Positions 24,949 through 35,926 of a stretch of 64,000 bases of DNA are shown here, piece after piece (position 1 is the first letter of the stretch; each line of letters begins with the position of its first letter). The notes beneath the pieces were generated by a model. The model was not told where the DNA came from. It saw nothing but the letters and a program-made list of their open reading frames with translations, and ran no database searches. The stretch covers positions 2,976,001 through 3,040,000 of the forward strand of contig JAHRBS010000003.1 in the NCBI GenBank assembly GCA_024305745.1, given 5' to 3'. A program made the translations under genes and the position numbers. This stretch comes from Polyporus tsugae (taxonomy: Eukaryota; Basidiomycota; Agaricomycetes; Polyporales; Polyporaceae).

Positions 24949-26060
24949 GAGACATTCATAGCCTCTGGGTAGTAGCTGCGAGTGGAAGCAATGACCTCGT
25001 CAACAAGCCAGGACGGGTAAACTGTTCCACCGTCGTTCGTTCCGGCGGGACCCCGCCCATTCATTTTGAAGCGCCGGGCCAGCTTCATCCCTCCTCTCAG
25101 CCAACGACAGAAATCTGGATTGAAGAGACAGTAGGGTATGAAGGGGTTGTAAGAGGACCCACATCGAGCGAGAGTCAGACTACTGTACTGCACTTGTGAC
25201 GGTACTACTGACACCATCATGGCGTGGACTCGGACTCGGAGCGGGCCGGTCGGATCTAACGGACCAGATTGGGCGCTAATATTTCCCGTTTTATCCACTT
25301 CTCGTGGCAGTGTCCCAATCAGTCCACGATCCCCTTACTTATTATAATAAGTAGCTTCATCGACATCCATCGCGCTTATTATATGTCCTTCACTCGATTT
25401 TTCATCACGCTTCGTAAGTAAGCCTTTATTGCATTCCTCTCCATACCATTATATATTCCAGTGGTCATTTCTTTCGCGACATTCGCTGACAAACCATCCA
25501 CGATCGCAATCGAAGGGCTATTCCCAATTCTCTGCACTGGCTGACCGAGCTGCCCTCGATCGCGCCTTCTTACCGCCACCAGACTTGCTGATAAATTCGA
25601 GTCATACCAATAGTATACTTATTGCTAACGTTCGTCTATCACTAAGTTATATCTATCCTGGTCGTCATCGACGTCATCCGATTTTGGCATCTGAACGTAC
25701 ACCGTCAACCATCCAGCGATTCCACTCGAAAGGGTTGCTCACCACCCACTCGATCTGCCCCATCTTCGGAACGATGACCGAATGGTTCACGTCATGAGGG
25801 CAGGACGGGTCTATCTGAGCACCACGGTTGTGGTAAGTTACCTATCGAGTTGCGCAATTCGACGGGTCCGTGTGCTGCCGGGCGTCAAGCTTACCAATCC
25901 CCCATCCTTTCTTCCCCGTTGTTATTGCTCGTTCTCACATTGGTAAGCTTAAACTGGAGAGTGTGAATCATATGACATCCGTGGAACAATGCTCCGCTCT
26001 TGTTCTCCGCACGCCAGTATGGGAAGTCGACGACGCGTCTGCGTAGTATACCCCTCCAGG
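24949..26060. other. intergenic between MFS carrier and GST
   Basis: No gene recognised. The patch 25330-25400 is AT-rich (TTATTATAATAAG). It probably contains divergent promoter elements for the carrier and the GST. Confidence 0.5.
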
Positions 26061-26070
26061 GTTTAAATAG
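26061..26070 (+). promoter_or_regulatory. TATA-like box of the GST gene
   Basis: The sequence GTTTAAATAG lies 97-106 bp before the GST ATG, the usual distance range for a fungal TATA-like element. It is followed by a C/T-rich leader with CCATTCTGTTTTCCCCC. Assignment by position and sequence only. Confidence 0.4.
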
Positions 26071-26166
26071 ATCGATCCCTCCATTCTGTTTTCCCCCACG
26101 TCCAGGTTTCTCCGTCCCCTCACAACCAGAACACGACACTCGCAGCCTCCTACAGCACTCAACACC

Positions 26167-27063
26167 ATGTCCCACGGAAAGCAGTTCACCCTCTACACCC
26201 ACCTTGGCGGCCCCAACGGCTGGTACGTCCCCCGCACCCTCTCCCACCACTCAGGCTGATGCATCGCGATCTATATCCCACGCTCACAGGAAGGTAGCGA
26301 TCGTGCTCGAAGAGCTCGGACTGACCTACGAGTCCGTCTTCCTCGACTTTGGCAAGGGCGAGCACAAGGAGGCTCCCCACACGGACCTGAACCCGAACGG
26401 GCGCATCCCGACGCTCGTCGACCACCGCAACGGCGACTTCACCATCTGGGAGTCGGACGCCATCCTCCTCTACCTCACCGACAAGTACGACACCGAGAAG
26501 CGCCTGACGGTGAAGGACGAGAAGGAGAAGTACTCGATCGTCCAGTGGCTCTTCTTCCAGGCCTCGGGCCAGGGGTGCGTGCCCGTCCCTCCGCGCATGC
26601 TCGACTACTCCGGTCTGGAGAGCTAACGCGCACTCGCACACCCCCCGCAGCCCGTACTTCGGCCAGGCGTTCTGGTTCATCAACTACCACCCAGAGAAGA
26701 TCCCCTCCGCGATCGAGCGCTACCAGAAGGAGACGCTCCGCGTGTTCTCCGTCCTCGACGGCGTCCTGTCCAAGCCCGAGAGCGACGGCTGGCTCGTCGG
26801 CGGGAAGCCGACCATCGCCGACCTGTCGTTCATCACCTGGAACAACACCGCCCTCAACGCGACGGTGAAGGACTACGCGGACGTCGAGAAGCAGTACCCC
26901 GCGTTCTACGCGTAAGTCCCGTTTTCTGTTGAGTTGGTTTCGACTCTCGGGGTCGGCCGGGGGTGTGGCTGATGAGCGGATGGTCGACAGGTGGCACCAG
27001 AAGCTGTCGGCGCGCGAGGCGGTGAAGAAGACCCTCGCGATCCAGGCGTCGCTCCGGAAGTAA
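26167..27063 (+). CDS. glutathione S-transferase, Ure2p-like class
   Basis: Predicted 224 aa from 4 exons: 26167-26222, 26290-26574, 26651-26911, 26991-27063 (TAA), all phase-consistent. The thioredoxin-fold N-terminus reads FTLYTHLGGPNGWKVAIVLEE, with the short GPNG-K loop used by fungal Ure2p-like GSTs. LNPNGRIPTLVDH holds the cis-proline and DFTIWESDAILLYL the glutathione-binding E-S pair. The helical C-terminal domain carries GKPTIADLSFITW, including the conserved N-capping box and Asp. Predicted cytosolic; it conjugates glutathione to electrophiles or acts as a peroxidase. This class is expanded in wood-decay basidiomycetes (family knowledge). The length is normal for the class. Confidence 0.95.
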
Positions 27064-29188
27064 ATGTGGACGGCGGGTTCGCAGGCGTCAGCCTATCGGG
27101 CGCGGATGTGCGCGATAAGTAAGGGTTGGAGGAAATAGGTCATACCGTAACTTATATCATGCCGCTTTGAGAATGCGAAACTACCGTGCATATCGCTGAG
27201 GCTGAGAGCGTTGCCGCAGCCTAAAGCCAGTGTCAACACCTGCAGTGATTGGTATGAAAAAGCACGCACGGATCGGGAATGTATGCAAGCATGTGTGCCG
27301 GAGGGAGGAATTGGAGGGAAAGGTTGGACCAGGAGGACTCGGATGAGGATGAAAGCTGACAAGTCGATATGCCTCATCTTGTCGCCTGGAATGAGCGGGG
27401 AAGATCGTGAGGAGGATGCATCGTCGATCTTGCGTCCACGCCCTGTCGGCTATGATCAGGATCGGGGGATTCGCTGTCCCGTGCTTCTCCTGCGCATGCC
27501 AGCAGCTCCCATCAGACGACAGTCGACGTCGTCTCGTCTCCACAGACTGCCAGTTGTCTCCACTTCTCCCTCACGCCCCCCAGCGCGCACTGTAGTACCC
27601 GCTCCAAGGCCGCCGCCGCCGTACCAATATCCATGTTCACCACAAATCATCCGCCACCAGACTCCGACTCGTTGCTGCAAGACTACGCATCCCGATCCAC
27701 CATTAGACGAATCGCTCTTCCAAGCTCTTGCGCAGGCGCTATGGTATGAACACCTATCCAGTGGGACATAGCGGTCCCCGTGCCGAGCGCGATGCTATAG
27801 AAGACGAGCGCTGCGCTCCACTTCGTCTGCGACTTGGAAAGTACAGGGCCACGCCGCGCTCCAATTGAGGGCCTGAAAGCGCGCGAAACCTCGAACGTGA
27901 GGCTCAGCATTTATTCGTGCGACAAGTACATACGCTCCGAGCCATAGCGAGGATGAAGATGCACTCCCAGGCCGTATGGGCAGCGAGTGTATCAAGGTAG
28001 TCAGACAGAGCACGAAGACCGTGCGAGCTGCCATAACGCACCTATGGAGCACCCGAGGAGTCGTCAACGCACTCGCCCCCGGCTTGTGAGCGTGTCGGGC
28101 CTGACGCAAGCCTACCGCGAAGGACTCCGGCGCGATCGCGCGTACGTTGCGTTTGAGACCGCGTGAAAGACGTCGGGTTTTCGCGTAGGTGCTCGAGAAC
28201 CCACGAATGGATGCACAAATATGAATGAAGAAGTAAAACATGCGAGAGTGCTGCAGCTGCGCGCCCGCCTTGGTCAACGATTCGGTGCGTTCCGTGACTG
28301 GGGAAAAGGTTTTTGCGACTGACGAGCATCCGAGGATATTGGCCACTTCAAAGCCGCGATCTGACTCCACGCGTCGCGTTCTACGAGCGAGTCCGAGGTG
28401 TCCCATGCAGCTCTGAATGAGCGCAAGCAACCGGTAAACGCGACAAGTGGTGTCGACTTTGGACCGATGGCAGGCGTCCCTCCAGCTTCCTGCGGACGAA
28501 ATGCCTCTCAGCATGCCGGACTCGACGTGGCGCGACAGTGTGAGCGACCGCGAACGGTGGGACGACCAGGTAGCTAGCCAGTGAAGCGATAACGTTGCAG
28601 GTTTCAACCGATGGAGAGACGCTGAACACAGGGAACGTGGATGAGATGTTGACAGATCGTGATGGATCTGGAGGCTCAAGGAGGAGGAGGAGGAGGAGGA
28701 GGAGGAGGAGAGAGAGAGCTCGGAGAAACTGCAGAACGCGCGGAGAGGATCCCGAATCGCGGTCCGGCGGCCGCCGACGTTAGACGCCAGTTGACCTCCG
28801 GTAGATCGTGATCACCGACGGAGGCCTGCATGTGACCAGGCCCAGCAGCTGTCAGTTCCGACGACGGTGGGGAAGGTTGCTCGATCGGGCCCTGTCGCTC
28901 GAGACAGCGAATCCGCCTCTCCCGATCACGATGTTTCAAGCCGGGCCGGGTCCACTGGACAACGCGGCTCCTCCCCGTGTACTGAATTCCTTCCTGCCGT
29001 TCCTCCCTCCTGTGAACGTGCTCTCGTGTTTTTTCACACAATTACTCCAGGAACTGACCCTCGCTTTCTTCGTCCCAGCCTTAGCAACGAGTCCATGCAC
29101 AGCTAAGTTGTAACCCACTGCAACATACCGTCCACCATCGCTCTCTATGGCTTGGTATCTGCACGTGCGTTCCACTGCCCGTATCTCC
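27064..29188. other. 2.1-kb stretch, possible decayed gene on the minus strand
   Basis: A 294-codon minus-strand frame (27795-28679) is Ser/Arg-rich and matches no family I know. Overlapping minus-strand frames contain more protein-like pieces: ETCNVIASLASYLVVPP near 28600 and WSAALVFYSIALGTGTAMS near 27810. These suggest a membrane-protein gene broken by frameshifts or with unseen introns. I could not build a coherent model. Confidence 0.3.
28681..28718. repeat. GGA/GA microsatellite
   Basis: About ten GGA units followed by GAGAGAGAG. Confidence 0.9.
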
Positions 29189-29540
29189 ATGCAACATTGG
29201 CGTCCGGCCAGCCCAATCTCACGCTCGTCTCCCGCAGGCACGGCCGTCTCCCTCCCTCGTAACATCAATGTACCCTTCACGCCACAGTTGGCATTTATCA
29301 CGCGTCTCGGTACGTCCTCACCCTCCTTTCCCCTCTTCTCCGACTTACCCGGAGCTCGCTTCTCACTCAGTCTTGACATTCACCTTCGCGGTTCTTGCGG
29401 CCCTCATCCGGTTATTCCTCCTCTGGCTGATCTATAGGGAGGCCCGCAGCCGCAGCGACATTATACGGCGCGTACGTGGTGCGGACATCCACTACCTCAC
29501 AGATCCCTCCATCGTCATCAAGATCTCACGACATGGAGAG
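29189..29540 (+). CDS. small candidate gene with one predicted membrane segment (fragment)
   Basis: Two exons join in phase: 29189-29309 and 29371-29540. The intron begins GTACGTCC and ends CTCACTCAG. The product reads MQHWRPASPISRSS..., then TPQLAFITRL, VLTFTFAVLAALIRLFLLW (a hydrophobic helix), and DIHYLTDPSIVIKISRHGE. A plausible donor (GTGCGG) follows at 29541, but no third exon could be placed; the DNA beyond it merges into the NACHT relic. Family not recognised. It may be the 5' remnant of a larger gene interrupted by the relic. Confidence 0.35.
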
Positions 29541-29689
29541 GTGCGGGGTTCTAGCCATTCGCGAACAGCCCCCGGCCACCCGCATCTACGCAATGGGCGT
29601 CGAGGCGAGATGTGGGGTGGGTTCCGACGTACGATCGTTTCGTTTCGTTTGCTCTTGTTCCATAACCGCTTCCGTTGCTCTCGTATGGA

Positions 29690-29950
29690 CGGCAATTACG
29701 GTCGATGGTTGCATACGAGCAGCAGACGGCGCCCCGTGCGCATACCGGCAGGCGCGGAGTGTGTGCTCTGCTCTGTTTATGCTCGAGGATCGGACGCGTA
29801 GAGTCCAACCGTTGGTCTTGGTCTTGATTGATGATCTTCGTGGGGTGCACCACAGTACTTACCAGGAGGTGGAGTCGCTGTTGGATGGAGCGCGGAGGCT
29901 TGTAGTAGGATATCAACGTCAACTATTAGGGGATCCTGTTTGGGGGAGAC
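29690..29950 (+). pseudogene. relic of the 3' end of a NACHT (paralogue A-type) gene
   Basis: Collinear similarity to 6050-6400 of paralogue A. It covers the end of the NACHT exon, the last intron (GTGTGTGCTCTGCTCTGTTTA here, GTGTGTGTGTGCTCTGTTGT in A) and the start of exon 7 (CAGGAGGTGGAGTCGCTG here, CAGGAGGTGGACTCGCTG in A). The relic then jumps, with about 100 bp missing, to the stop region (TCAACTATTAGGGGATCCTG here, TCAACTATTAGTTGATCCTG in A). Frames are broken and no NACHT core is present. It shows that a fourth family member once lay here, or that a 3' fragment was copied. Confidence 0.8.
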
Positions 29951-30414
29951 CTTCTGCATTCTGATTCACTGTGTTTGTACAATACTGGCGACAATCGTAC
30001 ATGACGTTCGTTGGATACAACCCATAAGCAGCCGAAAGAAAAGCATGAACAGGCGCGGGTGGGGTGAATAGATACAGAAGCAACAAAATGTACCATGGGC
30101 GGGCGACACTGCCGAGAAACAAGAAAACATCGAGGGTCCGGGTCCGAGAGCAAATGAGACAGCATACGGTAACGGAAGGACAGCGTACAAAGCAACGGTA
30201 AACACGACAGCAACGGAGCAATCCAAATCCTGCGAAATGCCCGGCACTGTCCGAACGCGGACAAATGACAATTGCCAAATCCATACGGAACCGGGAAGGA
30301 GTCCTGGTGATTCTTTCGTAAACTCCACCCAGTTGTCGTGGACTCCGAGTCGCCACCTTGCATGCCACCTCGGACAGAGCGCTCCTGCGCTCGGGGTCGA
30401 GGATGCCTACTCTC

Positions 30415-31951
30415 CTAGCTGAAGGGTTTCGAAGAGTTCCGCGACACTACACCCATCCGTACGGGGCACGGATGCGGATGCAGGACCGCCACTGGTGCTC
30501 GCCTCGTCCAAATCAATTGAGACTGCGTGTGGTCTGTTGACCCCAGCTGTGCCTTCTGGGTCTGCATGTGGGGTCTGCGCGTAAAGGTGTCGTCAGTCAC
30601 AGCCATACGGAGCGTCGCCTGTGCAGTGCGCAAAAGAGCGTTCGCGTGCTAGCATATGCACTCACCTGAATCCAGCCCTGGGCCTCGAGCTCCCGCACCT
30701 TCCGGATGCAGACCGTCCCATCCTTCGCCCCCGACACGAGCAGCTCTCCGTCCGGAGAGAACATGACCCACGTCACCATGACGGAGTGGCCTACGAAGAC
30801 CCCGACACTCGACCAGTCCGCCGTGCTCCACAGCCGCACGGCGCCGTCCTCGAACGCGGTAGCGACGTACTTCCCGTCCGGCGAGAAGCGTGCTGTGGTT
30901 GCACTGACGCGATGTGTATCCACCGAGCACGAGGAGTTGCACTGCCGACGCAATGATGCGACGCGATGGCCAGTGAGCAGGTCCCAGACGTCCGTATCGA
31001 CCCGAGGTCTGGAAAGCAGGCGCCGAGGTTCCACGACGGAAAGCAGGAGCCGGCCCTTGCGCGAGACCTCCACGGCCCTCACTGGGGGCTGAGGTGGGAA
31101 TTGTGGAGGATACGACCGCGGGTACCAAGGTCGGGTCTGTGCAGGATACGGCCGCGGGTACCAAGGTCGAGTCTGTGCAGGATACGGCCGCGGGTACCAA
31201 GGTCGAGTCTGGGAGGCACAGGCAAATGAATCCTCTCAGGGCGCCAGTCCTCCGAGTCAAGGACCCGCTCCTGTCCGGTTTGAACATCGGTGATGCGTAC
31301 ACTTCCCCGCCCAGAAACGATGGCAAGGCGCATTGTCGAGGGTTGGAACGAGTACGCTGCCACGTCATGATCCTCAGGGCCGTAATCTAGGGGGAGGGGA
31401 CATGGCTCCGCGTGAGATAAACGATCCCGAGAAAATGCGCCAAGTATGGCCAGGCGACCGTTGCGATACAGACCCCACCAGCGGCCGTCGGGAGAAAGGG
31501 AAGGTCCGTGATGAGGTATGAACTTAAACGCAGAAATCTGGCTGTACGAGCGCGTGTCCCATATCCTTACGTCGCCTGAGGCATTGTTGGTGCACGTCGC
31601 GAGGTTTGTGCCGTCGGCTGATCAGGCGCATATGGGGTGAGGAGACGGGAATGAGAACATCTCTTGTGTGCGGGGCGTTGCGAGATGCTCGCCGAGGTTG
31701 ACGTCCCAGACTAGGATTTTGCCATTTGAAGTGCACGAAGCGAGTTGCCGGCTGTCAGGAGAGAATAGCAACAAAGTCGTCGCTGCATAGCGCTCGCGTG
31801 ACAGATCACGAACCACCGTCTGATCCTGCATGTCCCACAGCATGACCCCGTCTCCGCCAGCCGTCGCCATCCAGCGAGAGTTGGGAGAGATTGCCACAAA
31901 TTCAAGCTCTCCCTCATGTCCTGGAAGAGAACTGGAATCTATTTCCGCCAT
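30415..31951 (-). pseudogene. WD40-repeat protein gene, one in-frame TGA
   Basis: Exons 31951-31265, 31208-30666 and 30618-30415 join in phase into 478 codons. WD40 blades are clear: LEFVAISPNSRWMATAGGDG...MLWDM, LLFSPDSRQLASCTSNGKIL, DGTNLATCTNNASGDVRIWD, ARFSPDGKYVATAFEDGAVR and VMFSPDGELLVSGAKDGTV. Codon 110 (31624-31622) is TGA, in a place where the sister copy at 35.5 kb has TAT. The first intron is 56 nt with a weak donor (GTCCTT). The second exon opens with a 12-residue repeat read three times (TRPWYPRPYPAQ type). WD40 propellers are scaffolds; no enzyme motif is present. The TGA makes it a probable young pseudogene unless read through or mis-sequenced. Confidence 0.75.
31108..31210. 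repeat. 36-bp coding minisatellite, ~3 copies
   Basis: Unit starts GGATACG(A/G)CCGCGGGTACC at 31108, 31144 and 31180, a period of exactly 36 bp. On the minus strand it encodes the 12-residue Pro/Tyr/Trp-rich repeat at the start of exon 2 of the WD40 gene. The unit length keeps the frame. Confidence 0.9.
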
Positions 31952-31987
31952 AAGTCCATGCTTTGGCGTGACGTACGTAGACCGGGA

Positions 31988-33100
31988 TTACCCACCAGCA
32001 GCAAGCTCTACTTTCAGCAGGGATCGAGAAGACAGCGTAGGCAGGACGCGCTCGAGCTCCGCCGTCCTTTGTGCCAAGGTGTTGGGACGGCCACCTATGA
32101 GTTCAAAGGTCACTTTCTGCTTCGCGGCGAGGAGAACGCTTTCGAGATCCGACCACTGGGTCGGACTCATGATCGACCGCCAGAGCATGGACACTTGGAA
32201 CTTGAGTCGCAGGTGTTGGAGAGAAGACATATCGATGGCTTGATGAAGAATGTCAGCAACACTATTTAGGGATAGATCTGGAACGCGGGCCGCTTCTGAG
32301 GCACTTCTGTAATTAGTCAACTTGGCGAATGAGGAGACTGGTCGGAAACTTACCCTGAGCTTCACTGAAAGCGTACAGCTGCAGTTCTTCGAGAGTCGTC
32401 CGCGAGAGGCGTATAAGGAGCTTCACGATATCCCTGTCTACAGCATCTGCGATCTACGTATACGTTGTCGGTATTTGATCACGTCGTGTACTATAGAAGG
32501 AGCACGGCACCGATTTGAATTGAGGTACGCACGGAGAGACTACGCAGACGTAGTTGTGGCCCACGGAGGGTGACAGGATCCACAGTCCTTGGGTTTTTGC
32601 ATTTTGGAATGTGAGAGAGACGAAGAGATCGGAGTAGGGGGAGTGAGGTCAGGAACCGCACCATCTCGGCCTGGGATGTGAAGCGTATGGTGCTGAGGTC
32701 CATGTCTTGGATGAGGCTGGTGGCTCTGAGATACGCGAGTGTTGTAGGGTGCAAGGCTAGCGGCAGTATGGGACCGTCGTTGTATCTGAAGGAAAACTTC
32801 CAGTGACAGAGGCGAGGAATCATCCGTAGCAATCGGTAGGGAAAGACGGGCTCTTGGATAATACGTTTCCGTCGGCCTAGTGGCTCAGGTCCGTGATAGA
32901 TGGTGACCTCATGTACCCGGAGAGCCAGTAAGGGATTTTCTTCGACGAATTTGCATAGGGAGTCTATGTCGTCTGTAGTTTGCTGGAAGCGGATGGCGTG
33001 GAATAGACGGAGGCGACAATGTGGAAGGAGATGGCGGCTGACAAGTGCAAGTTGGCGGAGCACGGGCACGTCAGAGAGAAGGACGACATGGTGGATCACA
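31988..33100 (-). CDS. F-box/LRR-like protein, 5' end unresolved
   Basis: An exon from about 33099 to 32530 starts in an F-box-like helix (LPFPWDVIHHVVLLSDVPVL, then LRQLALVSRHLLPHCRLRLF). It continues through leucine-rich pieces (LVEENPLL-like, LPLLRSLRLSHIP, GPQLRLRSLSV). A short exon with VKLLIRLSRTTLEELQLYAF ends in the donor GTAAGT near 32352. The last exon (about 32308-31988) reads DMSSLQHLRLKFQVS... and stops at 31988. No in-frame ATG was found before the F-box; an upstream in-frame TAA lies at about 33135. The true start is therefore spliced, non-AUG or lost. It is 36 bp upstream of the WD40 gene on the same strand. It is typical of the large, fast-evolving F-box families of Agaricomycetes. 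Confidence 0.55.
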
Positions 33101-34535
33101 TCCCAGGGAAATGGGAGACAGATGGCATCGAGGAGTTATACATGTGGGTGACCGAGTTCAACCTCGGACTCAGCCTCTTCACCTCGTCCCAACCTCGTGG
33201 GGTCCGTGTGTCCCACTCGCTGGCGTCTACTAGGACTGTACCATTTCGGTCATGCCAAGGGTCGCATCGCGGCAGGGTGCGCGAGGTCGCGCGCCGAAGG
33301 CGCGCTCTCCTCCTACCCTCGACCAACACCTCTCCCTCTCTCCAGCTCCTTCACTTTGGCTGCCACAATCGGCTATAAAGGCTAACCAACTCACCCGTAT
33401 TTGCCGGCTCCTCGCGGCCGCGCGCGCGCCGCCGCGTCTCCGTCTACGTAACTGTACTCTTCGTGGGCACTGGCATCTTGCCCGCTTCCGACTTCTCGGC
33501 TTCTCCTCCTGCGTATTCAAGATTTAGCCCATGTCGACGATCGCATTCTGTCAACACCAATGTGCCCAGTGTCCGGTCCGGCGCGCCACCGTGCTCAACG
33601 TCACGGACGACCACCGTCGCTCTGCGCGAGAACCCTTCCCGCGCCTGACGCGTCACGCTGTCGCGCCGGACCACGGGCTCGGCGATGTGTTTGACGGGCT
33701 GTCCTGTCAAGGTCCTGGAAAGCCTAGGACCGACGGGATGCAAAACGGAACTTGTTCTGTCGGAGGCGCAAAAGGTCACTGCATTTGTACTACGCATTGC
33801 GTACTACTGTTCTATCATTCTCCACAAGACGAGGTGCTCTCCGCCCTCAAAGCCTCTGCACAAGCGAACCGACGTCCACGCAAGCGTGTATATGCATAAG
33901 ATGCCCCCTCTCCAGTCGCGCCCCCGGAGGACGACGCGCACGCCGCACACCCTCCGCGAGGAGTCGGGTTTCGACTTCGATGGGACCGTCTCCTCGCTAG
34001 TCCGCCCACACCCATCCTTACGGTACGTCTTCCTCGTGACGGCCGGCTACCTGTCGAACTGGCATGAGGAGTGATTCGACGACGTTGCATATGAACGGTG
34101 GCATGCCACCCACAGTTGGCACATCGAGGAGGCTGGGACGACTGCAGGTTGCAAAGAGAGCGGGCTCTCGTAGAGCTGTGGCCGGTATGATTATTAGGAA
34201 CGAGGAGCTTATCCTGTCGGAGGCAGACAAGGTCAGGCTAGCTTTTCTTTGTCCTCGCGGGACCATGATGCTGGACACGCTGTTACATGAACAGGAGGTG
34301 CTTCACATGGACCATAAACTAGCACCCATCGTCGGAATCCTCAATGCATACACCAGAGTACACTTGTCGAACTTACACCCTCACCTTCGTTCGCACCGAA
34401 GCTCGGCGTGGGATTTGGGGTAGCAGCCATTTGTCCTGTGAGCGACGCGACGTTCGTCATATTCCGCTTCGGGTACGAGGATACGAGGCCGTCCATCTGT
34501 CCCGACGGTTGCGCCCAAGTGCGTACCGACTCCGT
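33101..34535. other. intergenic, partly duplicated
   Basis: No gene established. A TATA-like CTATAAAG occurs at 33373-33380 (+), and an ATG frame (33531-33899) lies downstream but has no motif. Two diverged patches, 33735-33765 and 34206-34236 (CTGTCGGAGGC(G/A)..AAGGTC), encode LVLSEAQKV and LILSEADKV on the plus strand, hinting at an old duplication. Confidence 0.4.
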
Positions 34536-35640
34536 TCACAATGTCCCTTCCGAGTCAACGATGGCACGCGGCCCGGGAACCTGTGTATGCGATAGCAGTC
34601 GTGAGCTCCATAGAACGCGAGATGAGTCTGTGGAGCTCCTGACTTCTTCGATCCAGCCTTGAGCTTGAGCCTCGAGTTCCCGCAACCTCCGCATGCAGGC
34701 CGTCCCGTCCGCCGCTCCTGTCACGAGCACCTCTGCATCCGGAGAAAACGCGAGGCAGATCACCCCGACGCTCGACCAGTCCGCCGTGCTCCACAGCCGC
34801 AGGGTGCCGTCGTCGAATGCGGATGCAACGAACCTCCCGTCGAGCGAGAAGCTCCCCGTTGTGGCCAAAGGACAATGATGGTCGTCCGGGTGCGTGGCGT
34901 ACCCCGGCTGACCCAGCGACGCGAGGAGGATGCCCGTGAGGAGGTCCTAGATATATGTTCGAGGGACGGTCGATCTATCGGGACCTCCATCGATAGAGAG
35001 CACTGGGAGTTTACCGTTCGGGGAGATCTCAACAGCCATGACGGAGTGTGGGTCCGCGGACGCGGGACTCAGGACGGAGGTTCCGGGGACACCTCATATG
35101 GACTTAGGGTTCCAGATCTCAGGGCTGTCGTCTTCGTTGGGTTCGTCGGCGCGTCCGTGCTTGGTCCCGCCGAGGAGCAGCTTCTCCTCTCCAATTTCGA
35201 CATTGATGGATGAACCGGTCGCAACACGCATCGTCGCAGGATGGATGAAGCCCGCACACGTGCGGTCATTGCAGTGTGCGAGGAGCATCGTGTCGGGATC
35301 ATGCGCCTATCATGACCAGTTGGCCGTTGTGAGTCAGGCCCCACGAGCGTCGGCCGCGGGAGAGCGGAAATGTCGGGTGTATGGCGCATGCTTTTCGAAG
35401 GTAGATATGAGACTGGTTTTGCACGCGTCCCGTACCTGTACGATGCCAAAAGCATCGTCCGAGCACGTCGCTAAGTTGAGCTGTTGACTTACCAGGGGAA
35501 TATATAATGGGTTCGAATGCAAGGCAGTCATAGGCAGCCAGTTGGAGTGACAGGCGGAAGAACGAAGATACTGAACCGTAGCTCACCGCCGTCGACGTTC
35601 CAGACTGTGGCGCCGCTCCACGCAGTGGCGGCCGAACAGG
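34536..35640 (-). pseudogene. second WD40 gene copy, decayed
   Basis: Diverged duplicate of the WD40 gene at 30.4-31.95 kb. Matching blocks in order on the minus strand: ATVWNVDGG (35.6 kb), LNLATCSDDAFG with TFEKHAPYTRHF (35.4 kb), FIHPATMRVATGSS (35.25 kb), SVMAVEISPNGKLPVL (35.03 kb), DLLTGILLASLGQ and FSLDGRFVASAFDDGTLRLW (34.8 kb), VLVTGAADGTACMRRLRELE (34.7 kb). Several frame changes separate the blocks. At 34949-34947 a TAG replaces the Trp codon of the WD motif (YI*DLLTG here, DVWDLLTG in the sister copy). The 36-bp minisatellite is absent. Not translatable as one protein. Confidence 0.8.
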
Positions 35641-35926
35641 CCCTTATGCTCTTACGATAAATTCAAACGCAAGTCGGTATCAACGCGAATGTACACTAAC
35701 TGTATGCTACATCCAGATAGACTAGCTAGGACTACAGGTATGCATCATGAGAACGACGTATTACTGTATGTACTAGGGTAAACTTGGACCGTCCACGACG
35801 CTACAAACGAGTCTCCTGTCACGTACTCGCACGCACTCGACGCGCGACATCGCCCCCCCCCAGTCAACATCACTGTTACTCTCCCAAGCACCAATGTTGG
35901 CTCCAACCACGCGAGCGACCGCACCT

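Noticed and set aside
27795..28679. 294-codon minus-strand gene
   Set aside because: No motif, Ser/Arg-rich, and overlapping frames look equally protein-like in short pieces; kept only as a possible decayed gene.
31622..31624. Selenocysteine codon in the WD40 gene
   Set aside because: Fungi generally lack the selenocysteine machinery, the position is Tyr in the sister copy, and no SECIS-like element was sought or expected.
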